Source: Nostoc edaphicum CCNP1411 (GTDB lineage: Bacteria > Cyanobacteriota > Cyanobacteriia > Cyanobacteriales > Nostocaceae). From it: a DNA stretch of 64,000 nt. Shown here one piece after another: positions 27,236 to 39,199 of the stretch. The DNA is taken from the NCBI RefSeq assembly GCF_014023275.1, contig NZ_CP054698.1, positions 2,666,001 through 2,730,000 on the forward strand, read 5' to 3'. The position numbers were made by a program, and so were the translations under genes. A model generated the notes under the pieces. The model had not been told where the DNA came from and did no database searches. It saw nothing but the letters and a program-made list of their open reading frames with translations. Position 1 is the first letter of the stretch. The number at the start of each line of letters is the position of its first letter.

Positions 27236-30200
27236 TTAGCTGAAGAGGCGAGAAACATCAACGAAACCTTCATGAAGACTTACAATATTTGAAACTTCTG
27301 AATACATACTTCCGACTTTACCTGATTGATGGGTAAATAAATTATGACAACCCACAATTATCAGGAGTTCTTGAGCGCGGGAAAATGCAACATTTACTCG
27401 TTCTGGCTTTTTAGCAAAACCTACATCTCCTTTACTATTGTTGCGAACCATACTTACAATTACAACGGGTCTTTCCATACCTTGAAATCTGTCTACAGTA
27501 CCAGTACGAATTTCTAGTGAAGGGAAAAGTTCAGATTGCAGACGTTCATCAATTTTTCTTAATTGAGCGCCATAAAAGGTAATTACAGCAATTTCTTTTT
27601 TCGGTTCACCATTAGCAACTCTAGAAGCCCAAGTAGTCTCGAACTGGTGACACAGACGTTCAATCGCATCAATTTCTGGAGTATTAAAGTAGGAAGTTCC
27701 ATTTCGTTGCTCTAAAAACTGATTCTCTATAGGCGTTTTTACCCAGAGAAGATGCTGAGATTCTTGGATAATTTCGCCTGCTAGATGATGTGCGCGTTTT
27801 GTGTCCGGTTCCAAAATTCCAGATTCTAGTTTGCCATCATAAAACTGATTAATTGCACCCATAATAAATGGATGCATTCGATATTGTGTAGTTAGCATTT
27901 GTTTAATGCTTTCATCAGCAGATTCAAACTGACTTTTAAACAGTGATTCTTCTAAAAATTGTAGTTCGTCTCGTGTATTACCCATTGTTTGAGCAACTTC
28001 TTCTACAGTGCTAGTATCAAGCATGGGTGGTAATTGCCGATGATCGCCTACCATGACTAGCTTTTTGCCTTTTAATGCTGGGATTAGTAACTCTGGTGGA
28101 GTACACTTACTAACTTCATCAATAATGACGACATCAAAAGATTTGAATTCTTCCGAAAAACCTCTGCTTGCAGCTTGAACACAAGTGATACCGACGACAT
28201 TAGCATTATCTAAATAAATGCGCCTTAAATCGTCGCGATCGCGTTCAGTTGGCTGTCTTAATTTCCCAATCCAATCTTGTACAAAATTTTGATACTTATT
28301 GATATAGGTTTCATCTTTCTGGAGTTGCTGTTGCCAAGATTCAAACTGAACATTGATTTTGCGTAAAAATTCTAGATTAAATAAGTCACCATGACAATTT
28401 TCGAGCTTAAATTTATCAGGTATTGTTTGCCATCCTGTCAACCACCAGTTTCTTTCTACTATTAAATCTTCTGATGGTTGTGGTTGTGATTTTTGTTCTA
28501 TTTCGCGCAGATTAGTTTGTAATTGTTGAAGCTGCTGTAGGGAAACTTCAGTTTCTTGCTTTAGTTTTGAGAGATGCTCGCGTAGAGAATTTTGAATCGT
28601 CTCCAGCACAGAAAAAGGTTCTAGTGATGAAATTAAGCTTTCAAGCTGAATAATACAAGTTCCCCAAGAATTCACTTGATTTGAGAACTCTTGCGGCTGC
28701 TCCCAAATATTTGATTGTGTTGTGAGATATTTTTCAATTAAAATACGTAATTGAACAGGTATATTTGGCTGTTGATTAAGTTCTTGCAAGCTATTAATCA
28801 CTCGTCCAAGCTGCAAATTAGCATCTTCCTGTGCTTTTTCAGCCTCAGCTTGAGTAATAGATATTTGCTGTTGGCTAACTTCAGTTTTCTGAAGTTCATT
28901 TAATTGTCGTTGCAAATGCTGAAGCTGTTGTTCAGTTTCCGTTTTGACTTTTAAAACGCATTGACGTGCATTTGCAAGGATTATATCTAGCAATTCTTGT
29001 GTAATGCGGGTGAGAGTAGAGTCAAGATTATTCCATTCCCATGATGCTCCATAAGTCCGTTGCATTCTAATTAAGAAAACCTGGGTATTCTCAACTAGTA
29101 ACTTTCGCTGTTTGGGGTTGAGTAGCTGATAATTGTTAAACTGTTGATAGGTTTCTTGCCATTGGGTGCGATCGCTCTTTGATAGCACCATTGGAATTTG
29201 ACTAAAATTTTCTTGTAAAAAATAGCTAAAATTATGCTGTTTACCCCGCCTGTCAGTAAAACCTCCGTCTATTTCATAAGCGATCGCCTTTGTCAATAAC
29301 TCCCATTCTGGTAAGTTAATTTTGTATACTTTTGGTACTATTGGTAATTTTAATGTATTCGCAAACATCAACAAACCTAGCGGCAAGTCCACTAAATTCT
29401 CTGTTAGTGGTAAACCTGATTGCTGACAATCTTTTAATGTTTGATACAGATGGGAAGGTGCTGTAGATTTCCATTCTTTCACTGCTGAGATAATATAATC
29501 AATTTCCCGTTTACGGTTTTCCCATATCTGGATTGTTTGCTGTAAATTTTGCAGCTTGGTAAGATATTGGTGATAATCTGGTTGTAGCTGATTTAACGAG
29601 GCAAAATTTTGTTTGACAACCTGCACTGATGCTGCAACTTCTAAGATGGCTTTACTGGCTTCTTGAGCATAAGTCAAAGCAGTTTTAAATTCAGAAATTT
29701 CTATTGCTACAGTTTCACGCAACCAAGCCGCTAAACCAAAAGCGCCAAGCGCCGGACGCAAAAAGCCAAGTTCATTAGTATATTTGATGGTTTGACGAAC
29801 ATTTGCTAAAAATTCTTCTACTAAACTGTTCCCTTCTGTGTATGGCTTAAGAAGTGGCAAAAAATCTGTGACTTCTGGAGCTTCCCAGTTGATATTTGGA
29901 GCAGTATTTAGTATATTTTTTAGCCCTGAAATTAGTAATTCAACTTCGCTCTGTTTCTCTAGAGTTTCGTTGTAAGATGTTTCTTGGTTTTTAAAGTTAG
30001 CCTCTAGCTTTAACTTATTTTTATTGAATTTAGTTTGTTGCTGATTAAATTCTTCCTCTACTTGTAAGTAAGCTGCAAATCTTTCTGATGATGCTAGCAA
30101 TTGACTGAAAACTTGGATATTTTCGAGTCGTTGAGTCAGATTATTTTCACAGTCAGTTGCAGTATTTTCTAGCCATCTGCCAATTACTTGGTCTTCTAGA

Positions 30201-31720
30201 AATGGCTGTCCTTCCTCGCCAACTTTCTCGGCTCTACCTTTGCGTACAGCCCGAATCACTGGGTTGTGAACTAATCGACTAAGGGCGTTATCTACTGCTA
30301 AATTGGCTTGAGAAGCAATTAAAGTTCGTCCACCACGAAGGGCTATTTGATAGCAAATCTCGGCAATTACGGTAGTTTTACCAGTACCCGGTGGCCCTTG
30401 AATAAGAACAAGATCCTTAGCGGCAAGTACCTTTTCTACTGCTGCTTTCTGACCAGGATTAGCAGAAGATAACAACAAATCTTGTGGCTGAAGTTCAACA
30501 GTTGTTTTGATTTGTCGAGCCTGAGAAGCATCGAATAAAAAGTTACCCAAATAGGGATTTTGGGTGTAACCATTATTCAAATCATCTAAAGCTTTTTTCT
30601 TGCGCTGAATCTGCTGAATATCACCAACTGCTTCAAAACACAAAAATCCTGTATCTGGCAACTTATAACGCTCTGTTGCCATATATTCAGCTAAATCGCG
30701 TTCTAATCTGAGGCTGATAATACAACGGTTGGGGTCAACTTCCTCAACAGTCCCTAATTGACGACCGCTAATCCAATTTTTGCCAACGGGTGCAGTTTCA
30801 AAAAGCTTTAAATCTTCGTTTTTTGTGCGTCTTGCTCGTTCCCAAAAGTTTTCTACATCAAGGGAATTTTGATAAAAGCCGTCAAGGGTGGCTGAGGCTA
30901 CATCTATTTCAAAACTGATCCGTCTTTTGAAGTTATAGTTATGACTTACATAACGCACGCAAAACTGACGCGCTTTAGCGATTTTTTCCTCAATCTGCAA
31001 AAAGGCTTTCCAAGCTTTCAGCTGATCTTCTGTGGGTACATGATCGCCACAAACTGGCGCGGCGGCGATGCGTTTCAATGTTGCGGGCGGTATGTCGAGA
31101 TGATGCTGATGATTAGGCAGCAAACGCAAGCGACAAGGTACAGCATAGCTATCGGCGTGTGCCCGTGAGGGTTGTAACAAATAAGCCGACAGTATTTTTA
31201 AACTGCCACGTCCATCTTTTTGTACAGCTGCTCTAAATCCTAATGTTTTTCTGAGCTTCTCTAGTCTTGCGGGTAATTGAAACTCATCGCTGTCTGTTGC
31301 TATTGTCAAATCCCAAATTTCTTCTCTTGCCTCTTTCCCCACGCCTTTGCGACGCACATAAAAGAGAGAAGGCTTTTTACCGACACATTCATACATTAAC
31401 TCATTGGCGCGATCGCGCCGCTCCCGAAATTCGGGATATGATTTCAGGGCAGTTTCCCCTTCCAGATGACGGATAAAGCTATCAATTGCTGAAGCTATAA
31501 ATGTATAGCCCCAATCTTCAGAGGTTATTTTAGTAGTTTTCGAGGATTTTGCTGTTAGTTTATTTACCGCTACACGAATACGTTCTGCCTCGGATTCTGA
31601 GATACTGCTAGTATGACTTTTGACTACAATTTTGAGCTTTTCACAAATTACTAATAGCTTTTTACTATCTAAATTTAATTCTTTTGCTAGTTCGTAGATT
31701 CTGGGTTTGCCGTTATTCAT
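27236..31720 (-). CDS. Giant SF1 (Upf1/DNA2-like) helicase with N-terminal IF2-N-like domain
   Basis: 1494 residues. The first 50 ([20 protein letters not shown] ... [15 protein letters not shown]) resemble the IF2 N-terminal helical domain. Helicase motifs: Walker [10 protein letters not shown] near 442, motif Ia [14 protein letters not shown], Walker [16 protein letters not shown] near 1195, [28 protein letters not shown] and [13 protein letters not shown] near the C-terminus. A coiled-coil-rich insertion of roughly 650 residues separates motifs Ia and II. It is expected to unwind nucleic acid with ATP. A GTG at 31738 also opens the frame, but the ATG at 31720 has AAAGG upstream and leads straight into the domain. 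Biological role unknown; possibly nucleic-acid quality control or defence. Confidence 0.85.
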   Translation of the reverse strand: MNNGKPRIYELAKELNLDSKKLLVICEKLKIVVKSHTSSISESEAERIRVAVNKLTAKSSKTTKITSEDWGYTFIASAIDSFIRHLEGETALKSYPEFRERRDRANELMYECVGKKPSLFYVRRKGVGKEAREEIWDLTIATDSDEFQLPARLEKLRKTLGFRAAVQKDGRGSLKILSAYLLQPSRAHADSYAVPCRLRLLPNHQHHLDIPPATLKRIAAAPVCGDHVPTEDQLKAWKAFLQIEEKIAKARQFCVRYVSHNYNFKRRISFEIDVASATLDGFYQNSLDVENFWERARRTKNEDLKLFETAPVGKNWISGRQLGTVEEVDPNRCIISLRLERDLAEYMATERYKLPDTGFLCFEAVGDIQQIQRKKKALDDLNNGYTQNPYLGNFLFDASQARQIKTTVELQPQDLLLSSANPGQKAAVEKVLAAKDLVLIQGPPGTGKTTVIAEICYQIALRGGRTLIASQANLAVDNALSRLVHNPVIRAVRKGRAEKVGEEGQPFLEDQVIGRWLENTATDCENNLTQRLENIQVFSQLLASSERFAAYLQVEEEFNQQQTKFNKNKLKLEANFKNQETSYNETLEKQSEVELLISGLKNILNTAPNINWEAPEVTDFLPLLKPYTEGNSLVEEFLANVRQTIKYTNELGFLRPALGAFGLAAWLRETVAIEISEFKTALTYAQEASKAILEVAASVQVVKQNFASLNQLQPDYHQYLTKLQNLQQTIQIWENRKREIDYIISAVKEWKSTAPSHLYQTLKDCQQSGLPLTENLVDLPLGLLMFANTLKLPIVPKVYKINLPEWELLTKAIAYEIDGGFTDRRGKQHNFSYFLQENFSQIPMVLSKSDRTQWQETYQQFNNYQLLNPKQRKLLVENTQVFLIRMQRTYGASWEWNNLDSTLTRITQELLDIILANARQCVLKVKTETEQQLQHLQRQLNELQKTEVSQQQISITQAEAEKAQEDANLQLGRVINSLQELNQQPNIPVQLRILIEKYLTTQSNIWEQPQEFSNQVNSWGTCIIQLESLISSLEPFSVLETIQNSLREHLSKLKQETEVSLQQLQQLQTNLREIEQKSQPQPSEDLIVERNWWLTGWQTIPDKFKLENCHGDLFNLEFLRKINVQFESWQQQLQKDETYINKYQNFVQDWIGKLRQPTERDRDDLRRIYLDNANVVGITCVQAASRGFSEEFKSFDVVIIDEVSKCTPPELLIPALKGKKLVMVGDHRQLPPMLDTSTVEEVAQTMGNTRDELQFLEESLFKSQFESADESIKQMLTTQYRMHPFIMGAINQFYDGKLESGILEPDTKRAHHLAGEIIQESQHLLWVKTPIENQFLEQRNGTSYFNTPEIDAIERLCHQFETTWASRVANGEPKKEIAVITFYGAQLRKIDERLQSELFPSLEIRTGTVDRFQGMERPVVIVSMVRNNSKGDVGFAKKPERVNVAFSRAQELLIIVGCHNLFTHQSGKVGSMYSEVSNIVSLHEGFVDVSRLFS

Positions 31721-31884
31721 CCACTGCTGCCTTTGCACACAAAGTTTTTATATTTTAAAACTTACGCAATAACTCTCTGAAAGTTTTATTCCTTCTCTTC
31801 TCTACGAGAGGCTGCACCAAATTTATAAAAATCCTGATTTAATATAATATTCATTGTAAGTGTTGCTACTAACCTGGGGCAGTG

Positions 31885-32256
31885 TTAACCCAACTGTCTT
31901 GAACATTTTAGGAATCTAACAACACTTTTTGCGACTACTACAAGCATGATTATTATGACACCATAAAACAAGGCATCTAATAAAAATGCCCCAAGATTTA
32001 TATTCTGGAAATCTTCAACCCCGATTCTCCCCCAGCCGTGTACAGGTGAACCAGCATTATCGTCATGCACTATTGGGAATGGAAACCCAGCCGTTAAGGA
32101 ATTACCACCCATACATGCATTTAGAGGACATGGTTCACTGAAGCAGAATCGCTTACAACCAGGAGGATTCTGATACCACAACGATAATAGAACGAATGGA
32201 ATTCCTAACAATGAACTCAATATTATTGCTGCGATCGCTTTTCTAAATTTGCTCAT
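31885..32256 (-). CDS. Small membrane protein, two predicted transmembrane helices
   Basis: 123 residues. TM1 is about 8-27 (AIAAIILSSLLGIPFVLLSL), then an extracytoplasmic loop of about 65 residues with four cysteines in C-K-R-F-C...C-P-L-N-A-C (likely disulfides), and TM2 about 90-112 (FLLDALFYGVIIIMLVVV). Not recognised. It sits 50 bp upstream of the histone-deacetylase-family gene. ATG start. Confidence 0.6.
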   Translation of the reverse strand: MSKFRKAIAAIILSSLLGIPFVLLSLWYQNPPGCKRFCFSEPCPLNACMGGNSLTAGFPFPIVHDDNAGSPVHGWGRIGVEDFQNINLGAFLLDALFYGVIIIMLVVVAKSVVRFLKCSRQLG

Positions 32257-32306
32257 CTAAGGAACTTCCAAAGCATAAATTCATCGAAAAAATTCAAGCT
32301 GTTGTA

Positions 32307-33224
32307 TCAAAGTTTATATTGGCGGTAAACTTCACTGGCGGCGCGATGTAGCAGGGAATGCCGCCAAACTAAAGATTTCATATCATCAGCATAACCACCG
32401 CCAATGACGCAGGCGACGGGATAACCGCTACTCATACAAGTACTTAAAACCTGCATTTCGCGGCGGAAAATCCCGGCATCGGTAAGGGCTAATTTGCCTA
32501 AACGATCGCCTATATGAGGATCAACGCCAGCATCATAAAATACTAAGTCTGGCTTGACTTTAGATAATAAATCTGATAAATAATTTGCCAAAGTTTGTAA
32601 ATAAGCATCATCCTCCATTCCCACCGGCAAAGGAACATCCAAATCGCTGTTTTGTTTAGTACCGGGGAAATTGACTTCGCAGTGCATGGAGAAAGTAAAA
32701 ACGCTGTCGTCGTCTTGGAAGATAAAAGCAGTGCCGTCTCCTTGATGAACATCCAAATCCACAATTAGGATTTTTTGGACAAGTCCAATTTTTTGTAAAA
32801 CGCGACAAGCGATCGCTAAATCGTTGAAAATACAAAAACCAGACCCATAACTAGGAAAGGCATGATGAGTTCCACCAGCAGTATTGCAAGCTAAACCTTG
32901 ACTTAATGCTAGTTTAGCAGTGAGTATCGTACCACCTACCGCTACACAAGTACGATTTGCTAATTCTGGACTCCAAGGCAAACCAATGCGACGCTGTGCT
33001 TTGGGGTCTAGGGTTCCTTCGCAATAAGCTTGAACATACTTTGGGGTGTGGACTAACTCTATCAATTCGTGTGGCGGACGTTCAGGTGTGTGAAATTGTT
33101 CTTGATTAGCTACACCATCAGCTAACAGCAATTCGTAAAGTTTTCGGAATTTAGACATCGGAAAGCGATGTCCTTCAGGTAAGGGAGCAATGTAATCTGG
33201 GTGGTAAATAATTGGCAAGTCCAT
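32307..33224 (-). CDS. Histone deacetylase family protein
   Basis: 305 residues, full length for a bacterial class II HDAC/acetylpolyamine-amidohydrolase-like protein. Seen: the N-terminal PEGHRFPMSKF, GGTHHAFP with the catalytic His pair, FNDLAIA, the zinc site D-L-D-V-H-Q-G-D-G-T and a second zinc ligand region (YDAGVDPHIGDRLG), and VIGGGY with the C-terminal loop. Likely a Zn-dependent deacetylase acting on small acetylated amines or protein lysines. ATG start. Confidence 0.92.
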   Translation of the reverse strand: MDLPIIYHPDYIAPLPEGHRFPMSKFRKLYELLLADGVANQEQFHTPERPPHELIELVHTPKYVQAYCEGTLDPKAQRRIGLPWSPELANRTCVAVGGTILTAKLALSQGLACNTAGGTHHAFPSYGSGFCIFNDLAIACRVLQKIGLVQKILIVDLDVHQGDGTAFIFQDDDSVFTFSMHCEVNFPGTKQNSDLDVPLPVGMEDDAYLQTLANYLSDLLSKVKPDLVFYDAGVDPHIGDRLGKLALTDAGIFRREMQVLSTCMSSGYPVACVIGGGYADDMKSLVWRHSLLHRAASEVYRQYKL

Positions 33225-33349
33225 AATCGAGAAAATCTCAAGCAGCTAATCTGACAACTAGTTACCTTGGTGGGGTAAAGGGTAAGGGGTGAATGGCACT
33301 AAAAAAATATACAGCCCTTGCTCTGACTGGTTTCCCCACGTTTTTCAAG

Positions 33350-33480
33350 CTACGGTGTATACACAAGTCCTTTTCACCCCCTCTAACTCCCCCTTGCCAA
33401 GGGGGAGAACCGGATATTTCCCCCCTTTGCAAGGGGGGACTAAGGGGGGTAAATCCAGGGTTGATGTGTGTACACCGTAG
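33350..33480. repeat. 131-bp palindromic repeat with CTACGGTGTA ends
   Basis: Ends CTACGGTGTATACACA and TGTGTGTACACCGTAG are inverted repeats; the interior carries pairing C-rich and G-rich blocks (CCCCCTTGCCAAGGGGG and CCCCCCTTTGCAAGGGGGG). TTTTTCAAG flanks both sides with a two- to three-base offset, suggesting a target duplication of about 9 bp. It is one member of a dispersed family in this window. Confidence 0.8.
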
Positions 33481-33492
33481 CCTTTTTTCAAG

Positions 33493-33540
33493 GGGGTTAG
33501 AGGGGATCTAAAAGTGTCTAAAATCACAGCGAAACACAAA
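33493..33540. repeat. Half copy of the TTCGCTGTGA repeat
   Basis: AGAGGGGATCTAAAAGTGTC ... AATCACAGCGAAACAC matches one arm of the palindromic element found complete at 53887-54052. It lies next to the terminator of ahcY and is not coding. Confidence 0.6.
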
Positions 33541-33575
33541 AAAAGGGATAAGCCCAAAAGCCTATCCCTCAAAAA
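33541..33575 (-). terminator. Rho-independent terminator of ahcY
   Basis: AGGGATAAGCCC-AAAA-GCCTATCCCT forms a stem of about 9-10 bp, flanked by an A-run on the left that gives a T-run on the minus strand. It lies 18 bp beyond the ahcY stop. Confidence 0.8.
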
Positions 33576-33592
33576 ATCAACTAATCAATGTA

Positions 33593-35261
<1,669 letters not shown>

Positions 35262-36947
35262 GTGCGTTTTCAATTTTTGGCGTTGGCTTTGCCCGCCGTA
35301 GGCATCGCTAGTTCAATGGCCATAGCTGTTGTATCTGTGCCAAAAGCCACAGCCCAGATTCCTTTTGTCCCTCAACTGCAAGCTCCTAGTAGTGTGAGCA
35401 ATGACCCAGATAACAGAATTGTTTCGGGCTGGATTTATTTAGATGGTCGGCGCTTGTTTCAAATAGCAGCATCAAGAACCAACTTTCCCGAACGTATAGA
35501 AAATATCCAGCAGAGTTTGCAAAGAATTAGCCAAGGTTACTTTCGGTCATCTGGAAACGACGAAGCCAAGGTAGAGGTTCGGCAAGTAAATGAGTTACCA
35601 GTAATTTATGTCAACGGACAATACCTGATGACCATCACTTCCGATGATGCCAGATTGCGACAGGTAGACATGGCAACATCGGCAAATCAAATCAGAGATG
35701 CCTTGCAACAAGACTTGCAACAAGCAAAGGAAGAAAGACAAACTCAATTTTTAATCGACCAAGGTAAAATTGCTGCGGGCATTGGATTGGTGATGATTCT
35801 CATGAGTTTGGGGGTATATAGCTGGCAGCGGCGTTCCCAAAAGGATTTAGTAAACCCCATTGCTTCCCAACTCCCCAGAGTGCCCCTAAACTCACCAATT
35901 TCGCAAGCAGCAGCAGCAGCCCAACCAATTGCAACACAACTGAATCAACAGCAACACCGACATCTGCAAGAAGTTAAGAGACGATTGTTTCAGCTAAGTC
36001 AAGCCGGAATTTGGGGAGGTGGAAGCTTCTTTATTTTGGGTCTATTTCCCTATACACGAGCGTTTCAAGTAGGAATTCTCAATGCAGCCCAATTTCCTTT
36101 GCGATTAGGCGTTGTGTTACTGGGAACCTATGTAGTGATCCGTTTGACCTACGCCCTGATTGACCGCTTCACCACCACTTTAATCAGCAGTGGTGCTTTA
36201 CTGACTCCAGAAAGTTCTGAACGGCTGCAACTGCGAGTTTCCACATTTTCTGGCGTGACTAAAAGCATCGCTACTGGAATCTGCGTAGGAGTGGGTTTCT
36301 TGCTAGCGCTGGTGGCATTGGGGATAGATATCGTTCCCTTGCTAGCGGGTGCAAGTTTAGTTGGTGTTGCAGTGTCTCTGGCCTCGCAAAACTTAATTAA
36401 AGATGCGATTAATGGTTTCTTGATCATTCTAGAAGACCAGTACGCTTTAGGCGATGTGATTAATGTGGGAGACGTGGGAGGCTTAGTAGAAAATTTGAAT
36501 CTGCGGATGACCCAACTACGGGATTCTGAAGGACGCTTGATTACGATTCCCAATAGTGAAATTAAAGTTGTTGCTAATCTTTCTAGTCGTTGGTCACGAG
36601 CCGATTTAACAATTCCCGTCGCCTACCAAGCCGATACAGAAGAGGCTTTGAAGTTGATTAAAACTGTTGCCGACAAGATGAATCAAGAACTGCAATGGCA
36701 ACGTCAAATTTTGGAACCGCCGCAAGTTTTGGGAATAGATCAATTTGGCGATCGCGGTTTGATTATTCGCGTCTGGATAAAAACACAGCCCCTCAAACAA
36801 TGGGATGTCGCACGAGAGTTTCGCCGCCGCCTGAAAATTGCCTTAGACGAAGCTGGAATTTCTATTTCTGTGCCTCAACAAGCAATTTGGGTCAATGATG
36901 ATCAGTCGTTAAATTTTCAAGGTAATGGCAATGGCAAAGCTAATTAG
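35262..36947 (+). CDS. MscS-family mechanosensitive ion channel
   Basis: 561 residues. An N-terminal hydrophobic segment or signal (ALALPAVGIASSMAIAVVS), a periplasmic domain of about 140 residues, TM segments at about 167-187, 245-262, 275-295 and 330-352, then the pore helix and MscS beta domain: G-V-A-V-S-L-A-S-Q-N-L-I-K-D-A-I-N-G-F, ALGDVINVGDVGGLVENLNLR and LITIPNSEIKVVANLS. It releases solutes on hypo-osmotic shock. The GTG start is fixed by AAGGAGGTG about 6-8 nt upstream. The C-terminus is Asn/Gly-rich. Confidence 0.94.
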   Translation: MRFQFLALALPAVGIASSMAIAVVSVPKATAQIPFVPQLQAPSSVSNDPDNRIVSGWIYLDGRRLFQIAASRTNFPERIENIQQSLQRISQGYFRSSGNDEAKVEVRQVNELPVIYVNGQYLMTITSDDARLRQVDMATSANQIRDALQQDLQQAKEERQTQFLIDQGKIAAGIGLVMILMSLGVYSWQRRSQKDLVNPIASQLPRVPLNSPISQAAAAAQPIATQLNQQQHRHLQEVKRRLFQLSQAGIWGGGSFFILGLFPYTRAFQVGILNAAQFPLRLGVVLLGTYVVIRLTYALIDRFTTTLISSGALLTPESSERLQLRVSTFSGVTKSIATGICVGVGFLLALVALGIDIVPLLAGASLVGVAVSLASQNLIKDAINGFLIILEDQYALGDVINVGDVGGLVENLNLRMTQLRDSEGRLITIPNSEIKVVANLSSRWSRADLTIPVAYQADTEEALKLIKTVADKMNQELQWQRQILEPPQVLGIDQFGDRGLIIRVWIKTQPLKQWDVAREFRRRLKIALDEAGISISVPQQAIWVNDDQSLNFQGNGNGKAN

Positions 36948-36984
36948 AAATTTGGCTTCATAACCGCATTCTTCAGTTACCTCA

Positions 36985-37300
36985 TTCCCAGTTTGAGACC
37001 TACGGTGTACACACAAGTCCTAAAAACCTAGCTTGATAAGACTTTCCTCGTTCCCAGTCTCCGACTGGGAATGCATTCATTGAGTCTCTGACTCAATGCC
37101 AGATCGGAGGCAGAGCCTCCACGAGGAGCATTCCCATGTAGAACATGGGAACGAGATAAAAACGAGGTAAACGAGATAAACGAGAGAACAATGAAAAATC
37201 AAGTTTTTTTTGACTTGTGTATACACCGTAGCCCCTTTGCAAGGGGAGGGTTAGGGTGGGGTAATTCAACTTGTATGTACACCGTAGCCTTACTAAGGGA
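36985..37300. repeat. Cluster of three palindromic repeats
   Basis: From left: a CTACGGTGTACACACAAGTC end at about 37002, a multi-hairpin element (37040-37160) with CCCAGTCTCCGACTGGG, GGAGGCAGAGCCTCC and CATGTAGAACATG hairpins whose outer ends CGTTCCCA/TGGGAACG pair, and then complementary TACACCGTAG ends at about 37217-37230 and 37271-37287. The order suggests a multi-hairpin element inserted into a member of the CTACGGTGT family. No gene. Confidence 0.75.
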
Positions 37301-37454
37301 AGGTGCCGCAGGGGGTGGAGTTATTTCTATGTATGCCTCTGCAAAAGGCTTATATCCATAACATCCTCTAACTCTGATACCATTTTCTGTAATTTCCTGC
37401 TTGCTAAAAAAATTAGTCGAATAGAAATTAAGTACTTAGATAAGGAAGAGTGAA

Positions 37455-37892
37455 ATGGGACTTAGCGACGGACTTTTGAACCCGACGAAAAAAGCTATGG
37501 TCATAGATGACTGTTGCAACATGATTGAAGGACAGCTTGCATCCAAGTCAGGTATGAACGGCATGGTTTTAAAAACTGCCTTTGCCGCCTTGAAGGGGAT
37601 TAAACCAGGGTATATTCCTTACGTCGTTGAGCTGATTTTACCTCAATGCTTCACGGCACTTGATCCCATCTGGAATGAAGGCGTAGAGAAAGGCGACCCA
37701 ATTGGACACCTGAGTAATAATAGCTCTCGTACCGCAGATGCGCTGCTGAGTGTTACTGATGCCAGAGTCAAAAACACAAAGCGCCAAATCGTGCGAGGAA
37801 CCTATGAAAAACTTCGCGGTTCAGCGAAAAAGTACGTAGAAGAAGCAGTACCAGATTTAGCCAAAGTAATCCATAATTACACTAAGGCATAA
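37455..37892 (+). CDS. Conserved hypothetical soluble protein, possibly DUF6918-like
   Basis: 145 residues. Start MGLSDGLLNPTKKAMVIDDCCNMIEGQL, with FAALKGIKPGYIPYVVELILPQ in the middle and AKKYVEEAVPDLAKVI at the end. It has a mainly helical pattern, no membrane segment and no signal. I believe it resembles a family of uncharacterised proteins better known from actinobacteria, but I cannot verify this. AAGGAAGAG precedes the ATG. Neighbours give no hint. Confidence 0.6.
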   Translation: MGLSDGLLNPTKKAMVIDDCCNMIEGQLASKSGMNGMVLKTAFAALKGIKPGYIPYVVELILPQCFTALDPIWNEGVEKGDPIGHLSNNSSRTADALLSVTDARVKNTKRQIVRGTYEKLRGSAKKYVEEAVPDLAKVIHNYTKA

Positions 37893-37964
37893 GCCAGAAG
37901 AGAAGAATCAAAATAAACGTATGCCGCCGTTCGATGCCCCGGTGGCTGGCATACGCGGCAGATA

Positions 37965-38152
37965 TTAAATTGGCGAAAGTGCATAGACACAAGGCGGCTT
38001 GTCGCCAGATATTGCCTGAAAACTTTACTAACTCCAAATCAAGTTCCGCCTGTTGGATGGCTCCTTCTTTTAACTCTTCTCTGAGATTGGTTAAGGCTTT
38101 TTGATTAGTATAATATTGTACGGTTTCGTTAATGAATCGACTGCGATCGCAT
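37965..38152 (-). pseudogene. Remnant of a MazE/RHH-type antitoxin
   Basis: On the minus strand, without a start codon, the frame reads R-S-R-F-I-N-E-T-V-Q-Y-Y, then L-R-E-E-L-K-E-G-A-I-Q-Q-A-E-L-D-L-E-L-V. This is characteristic of cyanobacterial MazE-like antitoxins (typically 'RSRFINEAV...LREQLKEGA...AERDLEL'). The N-terminal ribbon-helix-helix region is lost where it meets the stop of the HAD gene (38166), and the expected W-E region is altered. No toxin gene lies next to it. Confidence 0.6.
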
Positions 38153-38165
38153 ACCCTTTTAGTCT

Positions 38166-38834
38166 TTAAGCATTTGTACCCAGAATAGAAGAGTCATAAT
38201 GCTGTAGCAAATCTTCTGGATCGTTGTAAATTGCGATCGCTCCCGACAGTTGTTCATCGCTAAAGCCACCGCAGCGCAAACCAATCACAGCTACCCCTGC
38301 TTTGCCGGCAGACTCAATATCATAAGGCGAATCTCCTAGCATCACGACTTTTTCAGGAGTCATTTGCCCTTTCTTCAAGGCGGCTTCTACAATGTCAGGA
38401 GCAGGTTTAGATGCTTCGGCATCATCGGATGTAGTGACTTCCGAGAGCAAATCATCTACTTGGGCAATTTTGAGCATGATCTCAAGTTCTTCAGAACTGG
38501 CTGAACTAGCGACAACCAGATGCAATCCCGATTTTTGCATCTTTAATATTAAGTTTCTGCTCCCATTGGCAGCAGTAATTTGCGGTATATATTTGTCAAA
38601 TAATAGTTCTTTGCGTAGTTTAGCGATCGCTTTACCAGTTCCTTCTTCACCATTTAATTCTGGCACTACTTTGGGAATCAGTTGATCTCCACCCATGCCC
38701 ATGAGTGGTCTAACTGTTTCAAATGGCACTTCTAAGTCATAAGCTGCAAATGCCTCTACCCAGGAATTTGCATGAACATCATTACTTATAACCAGCGTGC
38801 CATCAATATCTAAAATCACCCCTTCTAATGCCAT
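38166..38834 (-). CDS. HAD-superfamily hydrolase (beta-phosphoglucomutase/phosphatase-like)
   Basis: 222 residues. Motif I is L-D-I-D-G-T-L (Asp nucleophile at residue 8 and Asp at 10), motif II falls in VVASSASSEEL, motif III is the Lys of SKPAPDI near 145 and motif IV is MLGDSPYDIESAGKAG. A helical cap follows motif I (ANSWVEAFAAYDLEVPFE), so it is subfamily IA. It is a phosphatase or phosphomutase of unknown substrate. ATG start. Confidence 0.9.
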   Translation of the reverse strand: MALEGVILDIDGTLVISNDVHANSWVEAFAAYDLEVPFETVRPLMGMGGDQLIPKVVPELNGEEGTGKAIAKLRKELLFDKYIPQITAANGSRNLILKMQKSGLHLVVASSASSEELEIMLKIAQVDDLLSEVTTSDDAEASKPAPDIVEAALKKGQMTPEKVVMLGDSPYDIESAGKAGVAVIGLRCGGFSDEQLSGAIAIYNDPEDLLQHYDSSILGTNA

Positions 38835-38983
38835 GAAAAACCTCGGCTGACGTTTTGTTTCATAGCTGATGATTGCATGGCAAATAATTTACTTCATCGT
38901 CCTAACAGAAGAGAAGGGGGTTAGAGAAGAGATTGCTTCCAGTACGGTTCGGTTAATGTTTTTTGATGAAAATTATAGATCGC

Positions 38984-39140
38984 AAGGACGAAATAAATCG
39001 CCGTCAAGAGGAAAGACTGATTATTGTAGAGACGGCGATTTATCGCGTCTCTTGCCTTAACCGAACAGCATTGAGATTGATTCCAATACAGTTCAAGCAA
39101 CAAAATACTTGTAGAGACGGCGATTTATCGCGTCTCGAAA
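38984..39140. repeat. Repeats of GTAGAGACGGCGATTTATCG type
   Basis: TGTAGAGACGGCGATTTATC followed by GCGTCTC occurs twice (about 39024-39051 and 39111-39137). A degenerate inverted part lies near 38996, and a related copy with GACGCGATGAATCGCGTC stands at 50518-50542. Each unit contains a hairpin. This is gene-free sequence between the HAD hydrolase and the WD40 gene. Confidence 0.7.
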
Positions 39141-39199
39141 ACTCGAAAACCCAAAATTGTTGCCATTAGCTCTTAACCCAACTGTATCGAGATTGGCTT

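Noticed and set aside
19324..31720. PLD-like protein and SF1 helicase considered as a DISARM-type pair
   Set aside because: They are separated by a transporter and the chaperone-usher-like set, and no methylase or DUF1998 partner is present.
37919..37952. GTATGCC/GGCATAC hairpin as a terminator of the hypothetical gene
   Set aside because: It has a long loop and no T-run, and it borders the antitoxin remnant, so I cannot support a terminator call.
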